A stretch of DNA of 10,638 bases from assembly GCA_003024985.2 (NCBI GenBank), contig PXIH01S0011756.1, one strand, 5' to 3'. Position numbers and translations under genes: made by a program. The notes below the pieces were generated by a model, which saw only the letters and a list, made by a program, of their open reading frames with translations, did not search any database and had not been told where the DNA came from. Of the stretch, positions 1 to 6,174 are shown piece after piece. Within the stretch, counting starts at the first letter, position 1. Every line of letters begins with the position of its first letter. Source of the stretch: Euperipatoides rowelli. Taxonomy: Eukaryota; Onychophora; Udeonychophora; Euonychophora; Peripatopsidae.

Positions 1-505
1 ACAAAATAAAACTAAATTGACAAAGTTGAAATAGCATTGGTAATACACTTTAACAGTAAAGCAAAAATTATATATTAAACTTTTCTAAGTTCCAGAAGAA
101 ATTTCATGGAAACTGCAAAAGCAGTAGGAATTGGTACACAGTACAATCTCAGAATTTGTTGGTATAAACTTTCTTATCAGAGTGTAGCCTACCTGGTTAT
201 TCAAGTTTTTCATTTCACTAAGAAAAGGTCAATAAAGAATTAAATTGTTATCTTCCAGCAGAATATAAATTCAGATAATTGTTGATAATAAAGTTGTTGA
301 AAACAGTTATCTTTTTTTTTTTAATTAGGGAAAGTACATTTATTATTCTTTGTAGTTCCTTCACTGATTTTCTATGTAATTTAATTAGAACCTTCAATGA
401 TCTTTCTTTTCAATAATTTTATCTATTAAAAGCCTAAAGATTTTAAGAAAACTACAGGCTTCCTAACAACTGATTGCAGATTCTTATTTCTCTACTTATG
501 ATCAG
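1..505. other. AT-rich stretch with no recognisable gene
   Basis: No gene is recognised here. The only open stretch of note on the plus strand runs from an ATG at 106 to a TAA at 241 (45 codons, including METAKAVGIGTQYN). It matches nothing I know and has no clear splice sites. A T-rich run at 310-323 and general AT richness fit intron or intergenic DNA. If the terminal exon at 506-629 is real, this stretch would be its upstream intron. Confidence 0.5.
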
Positions 506-629
506 TAGACACCTTGTAAAAGACTTGAAATCTCGGGTATTAAGACAAGGAGAGCTAGAGAACTCTATGCCCCATATATTAGAACAAAGTGCTATGCTAC
601 ATCAGCTGCTCCGTCATTCACTAGACTGA
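506..629 (+). CDS. Putative last coding exon of an unidentified gene
   Basis: A pyrimidine-rich tract (about 481-497) leads to a CAG at 503-505. From 506 the frame is open for 40 full codons to a TGA at 627-629. The peptide includes RHLVKDLKSRVLRQGELENS and ends in HQLLRHSLD. It is rich in charged residues, Leu and Gln, so it is probably helical or coiled-coil, and its codon use is less AT-biased than the flanks. An AATAAA follows about 200 bases after the stop, as expected for a 3' UTR. The reading frame is also open back through an alternative acceptor at 478-479, which would add nine residues including an ATG at 498. I do not recognise the protein. It could instead be a retrogene remnant or a chance ORF. 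The orientation is convergent with the cyclase gene. The splice site, stop and polyadenylation signal are seen in the sequence; the gene itself is inferred. Confidence 0.4.
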
Positions 630-832
630 TCAATGTGTTGGGGTAATTAAGTATTAAAGATTATGTAATGTTTTGTCATTAACACCTGTAAAAATTAGCT
701 TAAATTTGTGTAAAAGAGGACCATATCCTTACTGGGCAAGATCCTATTATAATATTTGATTTGAAATATATGTTTGTCTATAATTATTTATTTTGTAATT
801 TGTAGATAGTGTAGGCTATATATTTAGTGTGC

Positions 833-838
833 AATAAA
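833..838 (+). terminator. Candidate polyadenylation signal AATAAA
   Basis: A canonical AATAAA lies about 205 bases after the TGA at 627-629 and is followed by a T/G-rich stretch around 851-872. This suits the 3' end of the putative plus-strand gene. AATAAA is common by chance in DNA this AT-rich, so the support is mainly positional. Confidence 0.3.
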
Positions 839-1320
839 TATACCTGAAATATGTTTAATGATGGCTTTATGGCCAAAACATTTAGTAAAATAACTCTGCC
901 TTTTTATTCTGTCTTTAGCTAAATGGGTTTATTTTTTTAACATACAGTATCGTCTTACTCCTCAGAAATAATAAAACAATTATATTATTTAAATAAAACA
1001 AACTGTTGATAAAAATGATAAATAATACTAAGTAGACCTGCTATGTGCAACTCATCAAGAGTTTAAATACAACTGATTTGTATTATATTACAGAATAGAA
1101 GTACACCAAAGCCTCGATCAGAGTTGTAGTTTAGTTCCTAAAATATGCAACTCAAATCAAAATGACTCAAATCGAGTATTAAATTTCCATACGAATACAG
1201 TAAAATGTAAGAGATAGGTTCCTGTATTACATAAAGGTTTTTATTATTTTTTTTTTGCTGTATTGTATAAAAGAAACAAAATTTTCAGCTTTTCTTTTTC
1301 CAGACATTTTTATAGCTGTA

Positions 1321-1342
1321 AAAATAAATAAATAAATAAATC
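1321..1342. repeat. (AAAT)n microsatellite
   Basis: Five to six tandem AAAT units lie inside the MITE-like element, followed by one interrupted unit (CTAAATAAA). It is a simple repeat with no further role visible. Confidence 0.85.
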
Positions 1343-1481
1343 TAAATAAACATTCTATGATGTTTATTTGTTAATATTCTTCATGAAAAAATCGATTTAA
1401 ATAAAATTATTTTATAAAATCAATCAAAATCATAGCGCTAGATTTTTTTTATTTTTAATTTACTTATTAAGCTATTACAAA

Positions 1482-1541
1482 TGACTCAATGATGAATAAA
1501 ATGACTCAAAATGAAAAAATACTTAATTTACCAATGACTCA
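1482..1541. promoter_or_regulatory. Cluster of three TGACTCA (AP-1 consensus) heptamers
   Basis: TGACTCA occurs at 1482-1488, 1502-1508 and 1535-1541, with a fourth copy at 1163-1169 near the other end of the same element. TGA(C/G)TCA is the established consensus for bZIP AP-1 factors (Jun/Fos, Drosophila Jra/kay). All four share the longer context AATGACTCAA, so they probably descend from an internal repeat of the element rather than from selection. Regulatory activity is not shown. Confidence 0.3.
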
Positions 1542-1681
1542 ATGACAAAACGATTCATATCAAAACGACTTAATTCGAGACCTTGGTGTATGTCTAAATA
1601 AGTAAATGTAACAAATGATTTAAAGTTAATAACAATTGTTGATAATAAAATGGAAATGAGAAAAAGGAGTTTTTATGTTTG

Positions 1682-1975
1682 TTAGTTAAAACTTCTTAAC
1701 GAACAATATTTTGCAACATTATTCTTGATCATCCAGTGATATAAGTCGACGTTGTTTTCTTTCTTACAAAGCATAATCATCTCCTTCACTTTGTTGTTTA
1801 TCGACAGCCATATTAAGATGTTATTTAGAAGAAGATTTTCATGTACGTGCACAATGCTTTTCATATGGCTTCTTCCATGGCTAAATTTTCTGAATCGCAT
1901 AATGTCAAAGCCATAATGTTTACACAGACGTCCGATTTCTTTCATTGACAAATTTTTCAAATCATGTGACATCAA
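1682..1975 (-). CDS. Orphan ORF of unknown function
   Basis: This is an uninterrupted minus-strand frame with no recognised family. Counting from the TTG at 1975 it has 97 codons; its first ATG is the next codon (1972-1970). The frame stays open upstream to a stop at about 2041. The peptide is basic and rich in Lys, His and Cys (for example GRLCKHYGFDIMRF near residues 15-28, and two further Cys residues). It has no signal peptide and no obvious membrane segment. Its base composition is less AT-rich than the neighbouring DNA, which mildly favours past coding. No splice sites or polyadenylation signal tie it to another exon, and it does not resemble the C-terminal end of adenylyl cyclase. It overlaps a tandem duplication whose second copy is out of frame. 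It could be an exon of an unknown gene, a mobile-element fragment or a chance ORF. Confidence 0.3.
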   Translation of the reverse strand: MMSHDLKNLSMKEIGRLCKHYGFDIMRFRKFSHGRSHMKSIVHVHENLLLNNILIWLSINNKVKEMIMLCKKENNVDLYHWMIKNNVAKYCSLRSFN

Positions 1976-1996
1976 AGCCCTAATGTTTACACACGC
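1872..1996. repeat. Degenerate tandem duplication, 67-base period
   Basis: The block ending TCAAAGCCATAATGTTTACA (1905-1924) recurs as TCAAAGCCCTAATGTTTACA (1972-1991), with 19 of 20 bases identical. Similarity also extends leftward through AAATTTTCTGAATCGCAT and AAATTTTTCAAATCATG. A period of 67 is not a multiple of three, so the two copies fall in different frames of the overlapping minus-strand ORF. Confidence 0.6.
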
Positions 1997-2041
1997 ATAG
2001 ACAGCATAAAATAAATTAACGATAGATGAAAATAATAATTA

Positions 2042-2228
2042 CTGAATCTATCCGATTACTTCAGGTTCCATGTATAAAACACATACTAAAATATATATGA
2101 ATTCTTCTAGTTCAGTAAGTTCAAACTGGACGAAGTAGTTTTATAAATTTATAAGTAGAAAAAACATTTATTTTTATCCACAATTTTTAATCATTCTTCT
2201 AAAACAAAATTCATTTATGAGTAGGACT
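2042..2228. other. AT-rich DNA, nothing recognised
   Basis: No ORF, repeat or splice signal stands out in this stretch. It separates the orphan ORF from the direct repeat at 2229. Confidence 0.5.
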
Positions 2229-2363
2229 GTAACTGAAATGTACACTTTGTGTTTTTAATACAAATGAACTATAGTGTCACTTGTGTTTGTGTAGCTGAAA
2301 TGCACACTTAGTGTAGTACTGAACAATGAAATTCTTAACGTAAATGAATTACAGCATCAATTG
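2229..2363. repeat. Imperfect direct repeat, two units
   Basis: Unit 1 starts at 2229 (GTAACTGAAATGTACACTT) and unit 2 at 2291 (GTAGCTGAAATGCACACTT), with about 21 of the first 24 bases shared. A second homologous block, AAATGAACTATAGTGTCACTTG (about 2261-2283) against AAATGAATTACAGCATCAATTG (about 2342-2363), extends the match. Unit 2 has a short extra segment between the blocks. It appears to be an old tandem duplication with no coding potential seen. Confidence 0.55.
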
Positions 2364-2508
2364 ATAGATATTTCTTTTTTCTTTATACTCCAAACATTTA
2401 CGAGAATAAAAGTGACAATAAATGGCAAAAATCTGCACATTTTATTTCTTCTTGCATTAAATTGAAAAAATTAAAAAAAAAATATTTTTTTCAAAAAACA
2501 TTTTAAAA

Positions 2509-2574
2509 ATTTAATAATGATAAATATAATGATTTAAATACTGATTTAAATCATTATATTTATCATTATTAAAT
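2509..2574. repeat. Perfect 31-bp palindrome with 4-base loop
   Basis: The arms 2509-2539 and 2544-2574 are exact reverse complements around the spacer ACTG. The left arm ends ATAATGATTTAAAT and the right arm begins ATTTAAATCATTAT. Transcribed in either direction it would form a 31-base-pair stem. A perfect arm in such AT-rich, unconstrained DNA suggests recent origin or continuing gene conversion. It has no coding content. Confidence 0.9.
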
Positions 2575-2670
2575 ACGTATTTACAGTATTTTTGCCTAGG
2601 ATATGGTTATAATTTGTGTTACAAACAAATCATAACTGTCTCCTAAGCAAAAAATATTGTAAATATGTAT
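2573..2670. repeat. Second palindrome, arms of about 47 bp with 3-base spacer
   Basis: The left arm 2573-2619 and right arm 2623-2670 pair at about 39 of 47 positions with one single-base gap. The spacer is TAC at the centre. The outer parts (ATACGTATTTACAGTATTTT against ATACATATTTACAATATTTT after reversal) are the best conserved. It abuts the perfect palindrome on its left and ends 22 bases short of the cyclase exon edge at 2693, inside the intron. It may be a small foldback element. Confidence 0.75.
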
Positions 2671-2692
2671 TCTTTATTGCTATCCTCCCTAC

Positions 2693-2817
2693 CTGTATCC
2701 TTCCTATAACACCTGTACTATCCATTCTGCTAGCTACATTAACTGTATTGCCCCAAATATCATATTGTGGTTTTTGAGCCCCAACAACTCCTGCTATTAC
2801 AGGCCCATGATTAATAC
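2693..2817 (-). CDS. Ac76E: Adenylyl cyclase C2 catalytic-domain exon (partial gene)
   Basis: This exon encodes 42 codons of the C2 cyclase domain of a membrane adenylyl cyclase, which makes cAMP from ATP at the plasma membrane under G-protein control. It reads [10 protein letters not shown] at the start, then [20 protein letters not shown], and ends GRIQ. In established cyclase structures, Asp of QYDIW binds adenine, and Asn and Arg of NVASR serve catalysis; all are intact. The INHGP and AQKPQYDIW wording favours the type 2/4/7 subfamily (Ac76E in flies) over types 5/6 or 8. The acceptor is a long T run plus CAG (AG at 2819-2818), and the donor is CAG/GTAGGG. The first codon, Gly, is split with the exon at 6811-6925 (phase 1). 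The downstream C-terminal exon was not found. The subfamily symbol is inferred from motifs. Confidence 0.93.
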
Positions 2818-2911
2818 CTGAAAAAAAAAAATAATAGAAATACAAAAATTAATAAAGTAAAAATTATAAATCGTTATAATGATATTTTCATGAGCTGTGT
2901 TGATAGAAGTA

Positions 2912-3193
2912 TCTAGAAATGGGACCCAATAAGTGACATTTACCGGTTTTAACATCTGCACATGTATTTCTGTCAATATAAGAGGGCTTATGGAAGTTGT
3001 GTCAAATTGATCAAAATCAACCCAAAAAGGTTTATTTTGCCTCTTGATTATCATAGGGATGGAAATAGAGGGTTTAATTTGTAGTGAGTTAGGGTTAATG
3101 GTTGCAGTATGGTTAGGACTATAAAGAAAAAAAATAAATCAGCTATCCATTTTGATCATGTGACTATGTCACTTATTGGGCTCTGTTTCTAGA
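2912..3193. mobile_element. MITE-like element with 28-bp terminal inverted repeats
   Basis: The left terminus, TCTAGAAATGGGACCCAATA plus AGTGACAT (2912-2939), matches the reverse complement of the right terminus (3166-3193) at 24 of 28 positions. The inner 15 bases (CCCAATAAGTGACAT) and the outer 8 are identical. The 282-base body is AT-rich with no transposase. The flanks do not give a clean target duplication, and the true outer ends may extend a few bases (GAAGTA at left and ACTTTC at right look related). The superfamily cannot be assigned. Confidence 0.55.
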
Positions 3194-4300
3194 CTTTCGT
3201 GCAATTGATTGGTTACAAAAAGAAAATCTAAATTTGAATTTTAAATGCCTGGTACTTCAACAAATTAATATAAGCTAATGTGAAGATGCACAAATATTAT
3301 CAGCTGAAATTTTGGATGGAGAAGGGGAGCAGCATAAACCTCTCACTGGTATTGGAGTAAAGCCTAAACATGATTTTACATGGGATTGATCCTCCAGCCC
3401 AATTTAATTGTAGAAATCCATGACTGGACAAAACATTAAGATGATGGTCATCACATATTGCTTCTATAACCTGATATTTCAAGTACCTTCTGAGTTAATA
3501 AATCATAATTTGTTATTAAAGAAATTATTTCATTCCAAATTGGATTTTTTTTATCATCAAATGGCCACATGCCTAATTAACAAATCATAAAATATACACC
3601 AAAATAAAATGTTATCTGACCCTTTTGTCTCCTACACTGGTAGCCACAAGATGTGATATTATTTGCCACAATCTTTAATATTTTTGTGGCTTATGACATG
3701 TAGATATAGGTTGAAACATGTCATATGCTAATAACATCAAAATTTACAAATACTAGGTCTTAGACCATATTATACAAATTTCCAAAGGATCATAGACACA
3801 TTTGTAGAATGATCCTATAACAACAGATTGTGTCTAAATATTAATAAATGCATTGTTCTTTGGAAAAAAATTGTAGGTACCGTAAGCAATACGATGTTAA
3901 CAAGATTACATTAAAAACAGACTAACAAAAGGACTTGAGCCTATACTTTGACAATTGTTTATCATTTTCAAACATTGTGAATTGATTGTATCTAAAATGA
4001 AACAGAAGAGTACAATATTGTTCAAAAATTTCATTGTATTAATCAATACATAATAGGTTATTGTTCTTTGGTCTACTTTATTACTATCATTGGTAATGTG
4101 AACAAGTTAAACAAGTGTTTTAGAGCTCTTACAAAGACAATTTATAATTTTAGGATGATATATGTAAGGGGCATAAGGTTTACAGTAAAATATATACATT
4201 CTGAATATAAATTCATATATTGTAGTCTATATGGAATGGACTTGCTTCATATTTGGAAAGATAATACTTTAAAAAGCATGTCAGCAAGGATGGATCAAAA
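3194..4300. other. Intronic AT-rich DNA without a clear gene
   Basis: No gene is recognised. Short open frames exist on both strands (for example minus 3300-3482 and plus 4068-4376), but none has family motifs. A weak inverted repeat pairs TTTCCAAAG and AGACACA (about 3780-3803) with TGTGTCT and CTTTGGAAA (about 3829-3866). GC content rises slightly around 3300-3420, but no exon could be fixed there. Confidence 0.5.
4296..4300. repeat. Target-site duplication, left copy (CAAAA)
   Basis: CAAAA immediately precedes the 5' LTR and is repeated immediately after the 3' LTR at 6170-6174. Five bases is the usual duplication length for Copia integration. It fixes both element boundaries, including the unusual ending AAGA instead of CA. 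Confidence 0.8.
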
Positions 4301-4886
4301 TGTTGTAAGTTTTTTTTTTTGTGTACAATTATATCCATCAAAAAGTAAATTAATAAAAATCAAACTATTAATTTAAATGTAAACAGACATTAATTACCTA
4401 TAGAGGGTTAGATCAATAGCATAATTGTAGATTAGAACTATAACCTTAATAATTAAAAATTTGAACAGTAAATATATAATTTAATATAAACATGTAATTA
4501 TAATGTTAATGTAAAATGCTAAAGGGGAGCCATATTTGTAGTTGGGAATTGGTGTAGTCTGAGATACAGCCTTATTGAACATCAGCTCACGTTCTCGTTT
4601 TATAAACGTGATGTGACTAGTAGTAGCCATCTTTATTCTGTATATCTCTTGTGTAATACATCGTGACAGATTAAAAGTTTTAATCAGTATTTAATCCGAT
4701 GTGAAAGTGTGAGTTTATTTTAATATACAAAACAAGGTAATATTAATACGTTATANTATTAGTTATATTAAGTGAATTTCATGGATTAACCATATATTGG
4801 ATTTAATAGCCTATGTTGAACTTTATATCCCGTATTATAAAAAAACCTCATGACTTCCACATTCTGCTATTATATAACCTTCAAGA
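4301..4886 (+). repeat. Copia 5' LTR (586 bp)
   Basis: The LTR runs from TGTTGTAAG to CCTTCAAGA and contains the unresolved base at 4756. It should supply the promoter and transcription start, but I cannot place a TATA box with confidence in such AT-rich sequence. It lacks the extra inverted segment present in the 3' LTR: after GTGTACA it passes straight into ATTATATCCATC. A 61-base block at 4594-4654 is the sequence that is repeated in inverted form in the other LTR. Confidence 0.85.
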
Positions 4887-4904
4887 GATTATGGGCCTGG
4901 CTCG
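4887..4904 (+). promoter_or_regulatory. Primer binding site, Copia initiator-tRNA type
   Basis: GATTATGGGCCTGGCT directly follows the 5' LTR and resembles the Drosophila copia site, which pairs with an internal half of initiator tRNA-Met rather than with its 3' end. The TTATGGGCC core is intact and the flanking bases differ. The family comparison is from knowledge; the primer identity is inferred. Confidence 0.6.
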
Positions 4905-4934
4905 AAGAAATTAAAAAGCAATTCAAACCTAATA

Positions 4935-5503
4935 ATGGAATCAAAAGGAAATAATGTTTCAAAATTAAATGGAGAAAATGACTTCCTCTGGAAAATGAAA
5001 GTCAAACTAGTAGCCTACTACAGAAAGAAAGATTATGGCATTTAGTAGAAGGTCCTGAACCTGCAACATTACCTCCAGATTGGGCAGCCTTGGACATGAG
5101 TGCCAGAGCAACAATTGGATTATTACTAGATGATCAAGTCTTAATAAATGTAAGAAGCTGCAATACAGCAAAAGAAATGTCGTCAAAGTTGAAAAATATT
5201 TATCAACATACAAACTTAACCAGCAAATTATGCTTACTAAAAAGACTATATGGATGCCGATTTGAAGAATATAATAATAATATGGAAACTTACCTCAATA
5301 AAATAAATGAATTATCAGAACGTTTAAGGATATGTGGTGAAGAAATAAAAGAAAGTCATATGGTAGCCATAATGTTATGTAGTCTACCACCAACCTACGA
5401 AGCCACCGTAACAGCAATGGAACAAAAGGATGAAAAAGAACTACCTACACAATACGTGGGAAAAAAAACTAAGGGAGTACCTGCAGTAAAATTGACTTTT
5501 TGA
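4935..5503 (+). pseudogene. Truncated, frameshifted Copia Gag
   Basis: The ATG at 4935 opens MESKGNNVSKLNGENDFLWK, the typical N-terminus of a Copia capsid polyprotein. This frame stops at tandem TAG codons (5043-5048). The capsid reading continues in another frame (LLQKERLWHLVEGPEP onward), so a shift of -1 or +2 lies between about 5006 and 5022. After it, about 160 residues follow the family pattern: the LxxLYGxRFEEYNNNMETYL region, INELSERLRICGEE, and the conserved SLPPTYEATVTAMEQ. The frame then departs from the family at about GKKTKGVP and ends at TGA 5501-5503, 9 bases before the polypurine tract. The zinc knuckle and everything beyond are absent because of the internal deletion. It is not expected to make a functional capsid. 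Confidence 0.88.
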
Positions 5504-5512
5504 AGATAAATT

Positions 5513-5521
5513 GAGGGGGAG
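5513..5521 (+). promoter_or_regulatory. Polypurine tract of the Copia element
   Basis: GAGGGGGAG abuts the first base of the 3' LTR (TGTTG at 5522). This is the standard position of the plus-strand primer for LTR retrotransposons and it fixes the LTR start. Confidence 0.8.
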
Positions 5522-5542
5522 TGTTGTAAGTTTTTTTTGTGT

Positions 5543-5603
5543 ACACAAGAGATATACAGAATAAAGATGGCTACTACTAGTCACATCAGGTTTATAAAAC
5601 GAG
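5543..5603. repeat. Left arm of a 61-bp inverted repeat unique to the 3' LTR
   Basis: The segment from ACACAAGAGATATACAGAAT to ATAAAACGAG is the reverse complement of 5881-5940 with about one substitution and one single-base gap. It matches 4594-4654 of the 5' LTR almost as well. The arms are about 280 bases apart, so an RNA or single strand of this LTR could fold into a 60-bp stem. Confidence 0.85.
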
Positions 5604-5880
5604 ACAGGATCTATTCCATCAAAAAGTAAATTAACAAAAATCAAACTATTAATTTAAAAGTAAACAGACATTAATTACCGTACCTATAGAAGGATAGATC
5701 AATACCATAATTGTAGATTAGAACTATAACATTAATAATTAAATATTTGAACAGTAAATATATAATGTAATATAAACATGTAATTATAGTGTTAATGTAA
5801 AAGGCTAAAGGGGGAGCCATATTTGTAGTTGGGAATTGGTGTAGTCTGAGATACAGCCTTATCGAACATCAGCTCACGTT

Positions 5881-5940
5881 CTCGTTTTATAAACATGATG
5901 TGACTAGTAGTAGCCATCTTTATCTGTATATCTCTTGTGT
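5881..5940. repeat. Right arm of the 61-bp inverted repeat in the 3' LTR
   Basis: This segment runs CTCGTTTTATAAACATGATG to TATCTCTTGTGT. It is shared by both LTRs and is therefore the original copy. The left arm at 5543-5603 is its inverted duplicate. Confidence 0.85.
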
Positions 5941-6174
5941 AATACATCGTGACAGATTAAAAGTTTTAATCAGTATTAATCCGATGTGAAAGTGTGAGTT
6001 TATTTTAATATACAAAACAAGGTAATATTAATACGTTATATTATTAGTTATATTAAGTGAATTTCATGGATTAACCATATATTGGATTTAATAGCCTATG
6101 TTGAACTTTATATTCCGTATTATAAAAACCTCGTGACTTCCACGTTCTGCTATTATATAACCTTCAAGACAAAA

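Larger units (their letters stand above)
1104..1588. mobile_element. MITE-like element with TA flanks and short terminal inverted repeats
   Basis: The left end CACCAAAGCCTCGA (1104-1117) and the reverse complement of the right end (1575-1588, CACCAAGGTCTCGA) match at 12 of 14 positions. Both ends are flanked by TA (1102-1103 and 1589-1590), as expected for Tc1/mariner-type TA target duplication. The 485-base interior has no transposase. It holds an (AAAT)n run and four copies of AATGACTCAA, each containing the heptamer TGACTCA. A non-autonomous DNA transposon is the simplest reading. Only the termini, flanks and size support it, because no second copy is visible in the window. Confidence 0.5.
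4301..6169 (+). mobile_element. Internally deleted Copia (Ty1/copia) retrotransposon
   Basis: This complete non-autonomous insertion is 1,869 bases long. LTRs start with TGTTGTAAG and end with CCTTCAAGA. A five-base target duplication CAAAA flanks it at 4296-4300 and 6170-6174. Between the LTRs lie a Copia-style primer binding site, a broken gag ORF and a purine tract GAGGGGGAG just before the 3' LTR. Protease, integrase and reverse transcriptase/RNase H are all missing: the gag frame runs almost directly into the polypurine tract, so an internal deletion removed most of the roughly 4 kb normally present. It is antisense to the cyclase gene and sits wholly in its intron. Apart from one extra segment in the 3' LTR, the two LTRs are very similar, indicating fairly recent insertion. 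Confidence 0.9.
5522..6169 (+). repeat. Copia 3' LTR (648 bp) with an extra inverted segment
   Basis: This aligns with the 5' LTR almost throughout, with scattered single-base changes such as GGGTTAG/AGGATAG and small indels. It carries about 60 extra bases at roughly 5546-5606 that are absent from the 5' copy. That extra segment is the reverse complement of the LTR's own interior at 5881-5940. Newly integrated LTRs are made from one template and should be identical, so this difference arose during reverse transcription, by recombination, or after insertion. Confidence 0.85.

Noticed and set aside
1104-1588. CRISPR-like array suggested by repeated AATGACTCAA
   Set aside because: The repeats are 10 bases, irregularly spaced and in an animal genome. 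They are internal repeats of a MITE-like element.
2797-3054. Minus-strand 85-codon frame beside the cyclase exon
   Set aside because: It reads through the intron acceptor and most of a MITE-like element. Only the bases up to 2817 are real coding sequence.
3300-3482. Minus-strand 60-codon frame and a coding-looking plus-strand stretch near 3282-3370
   Set aside because: No splice sites in the right places, no recognisable motifs, and the plus-strand reading hits a stop soon after. It is not adenylyl cyclase.
4068-4376. Plus-strand open frame of 102 codons just before and into the Copia 5' LTR
   Set aside because: It starts at a TTG, has no family motif, and its last 25 codons lie in the LTR, so the frame is a chance fusion of intron and LTR.
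5007-5213. Minus-strand open frame opposite the Copia gag
   Set aside because: It is the antisense shadow of the gag coding sequence and is rich in Leu with no family match.
5441-5644. Minus-strand open frame across the polypurine tract and 3' LTR start
   Set aside because: It crosses the element's structural sites and inverted segment and has no protein similarity.
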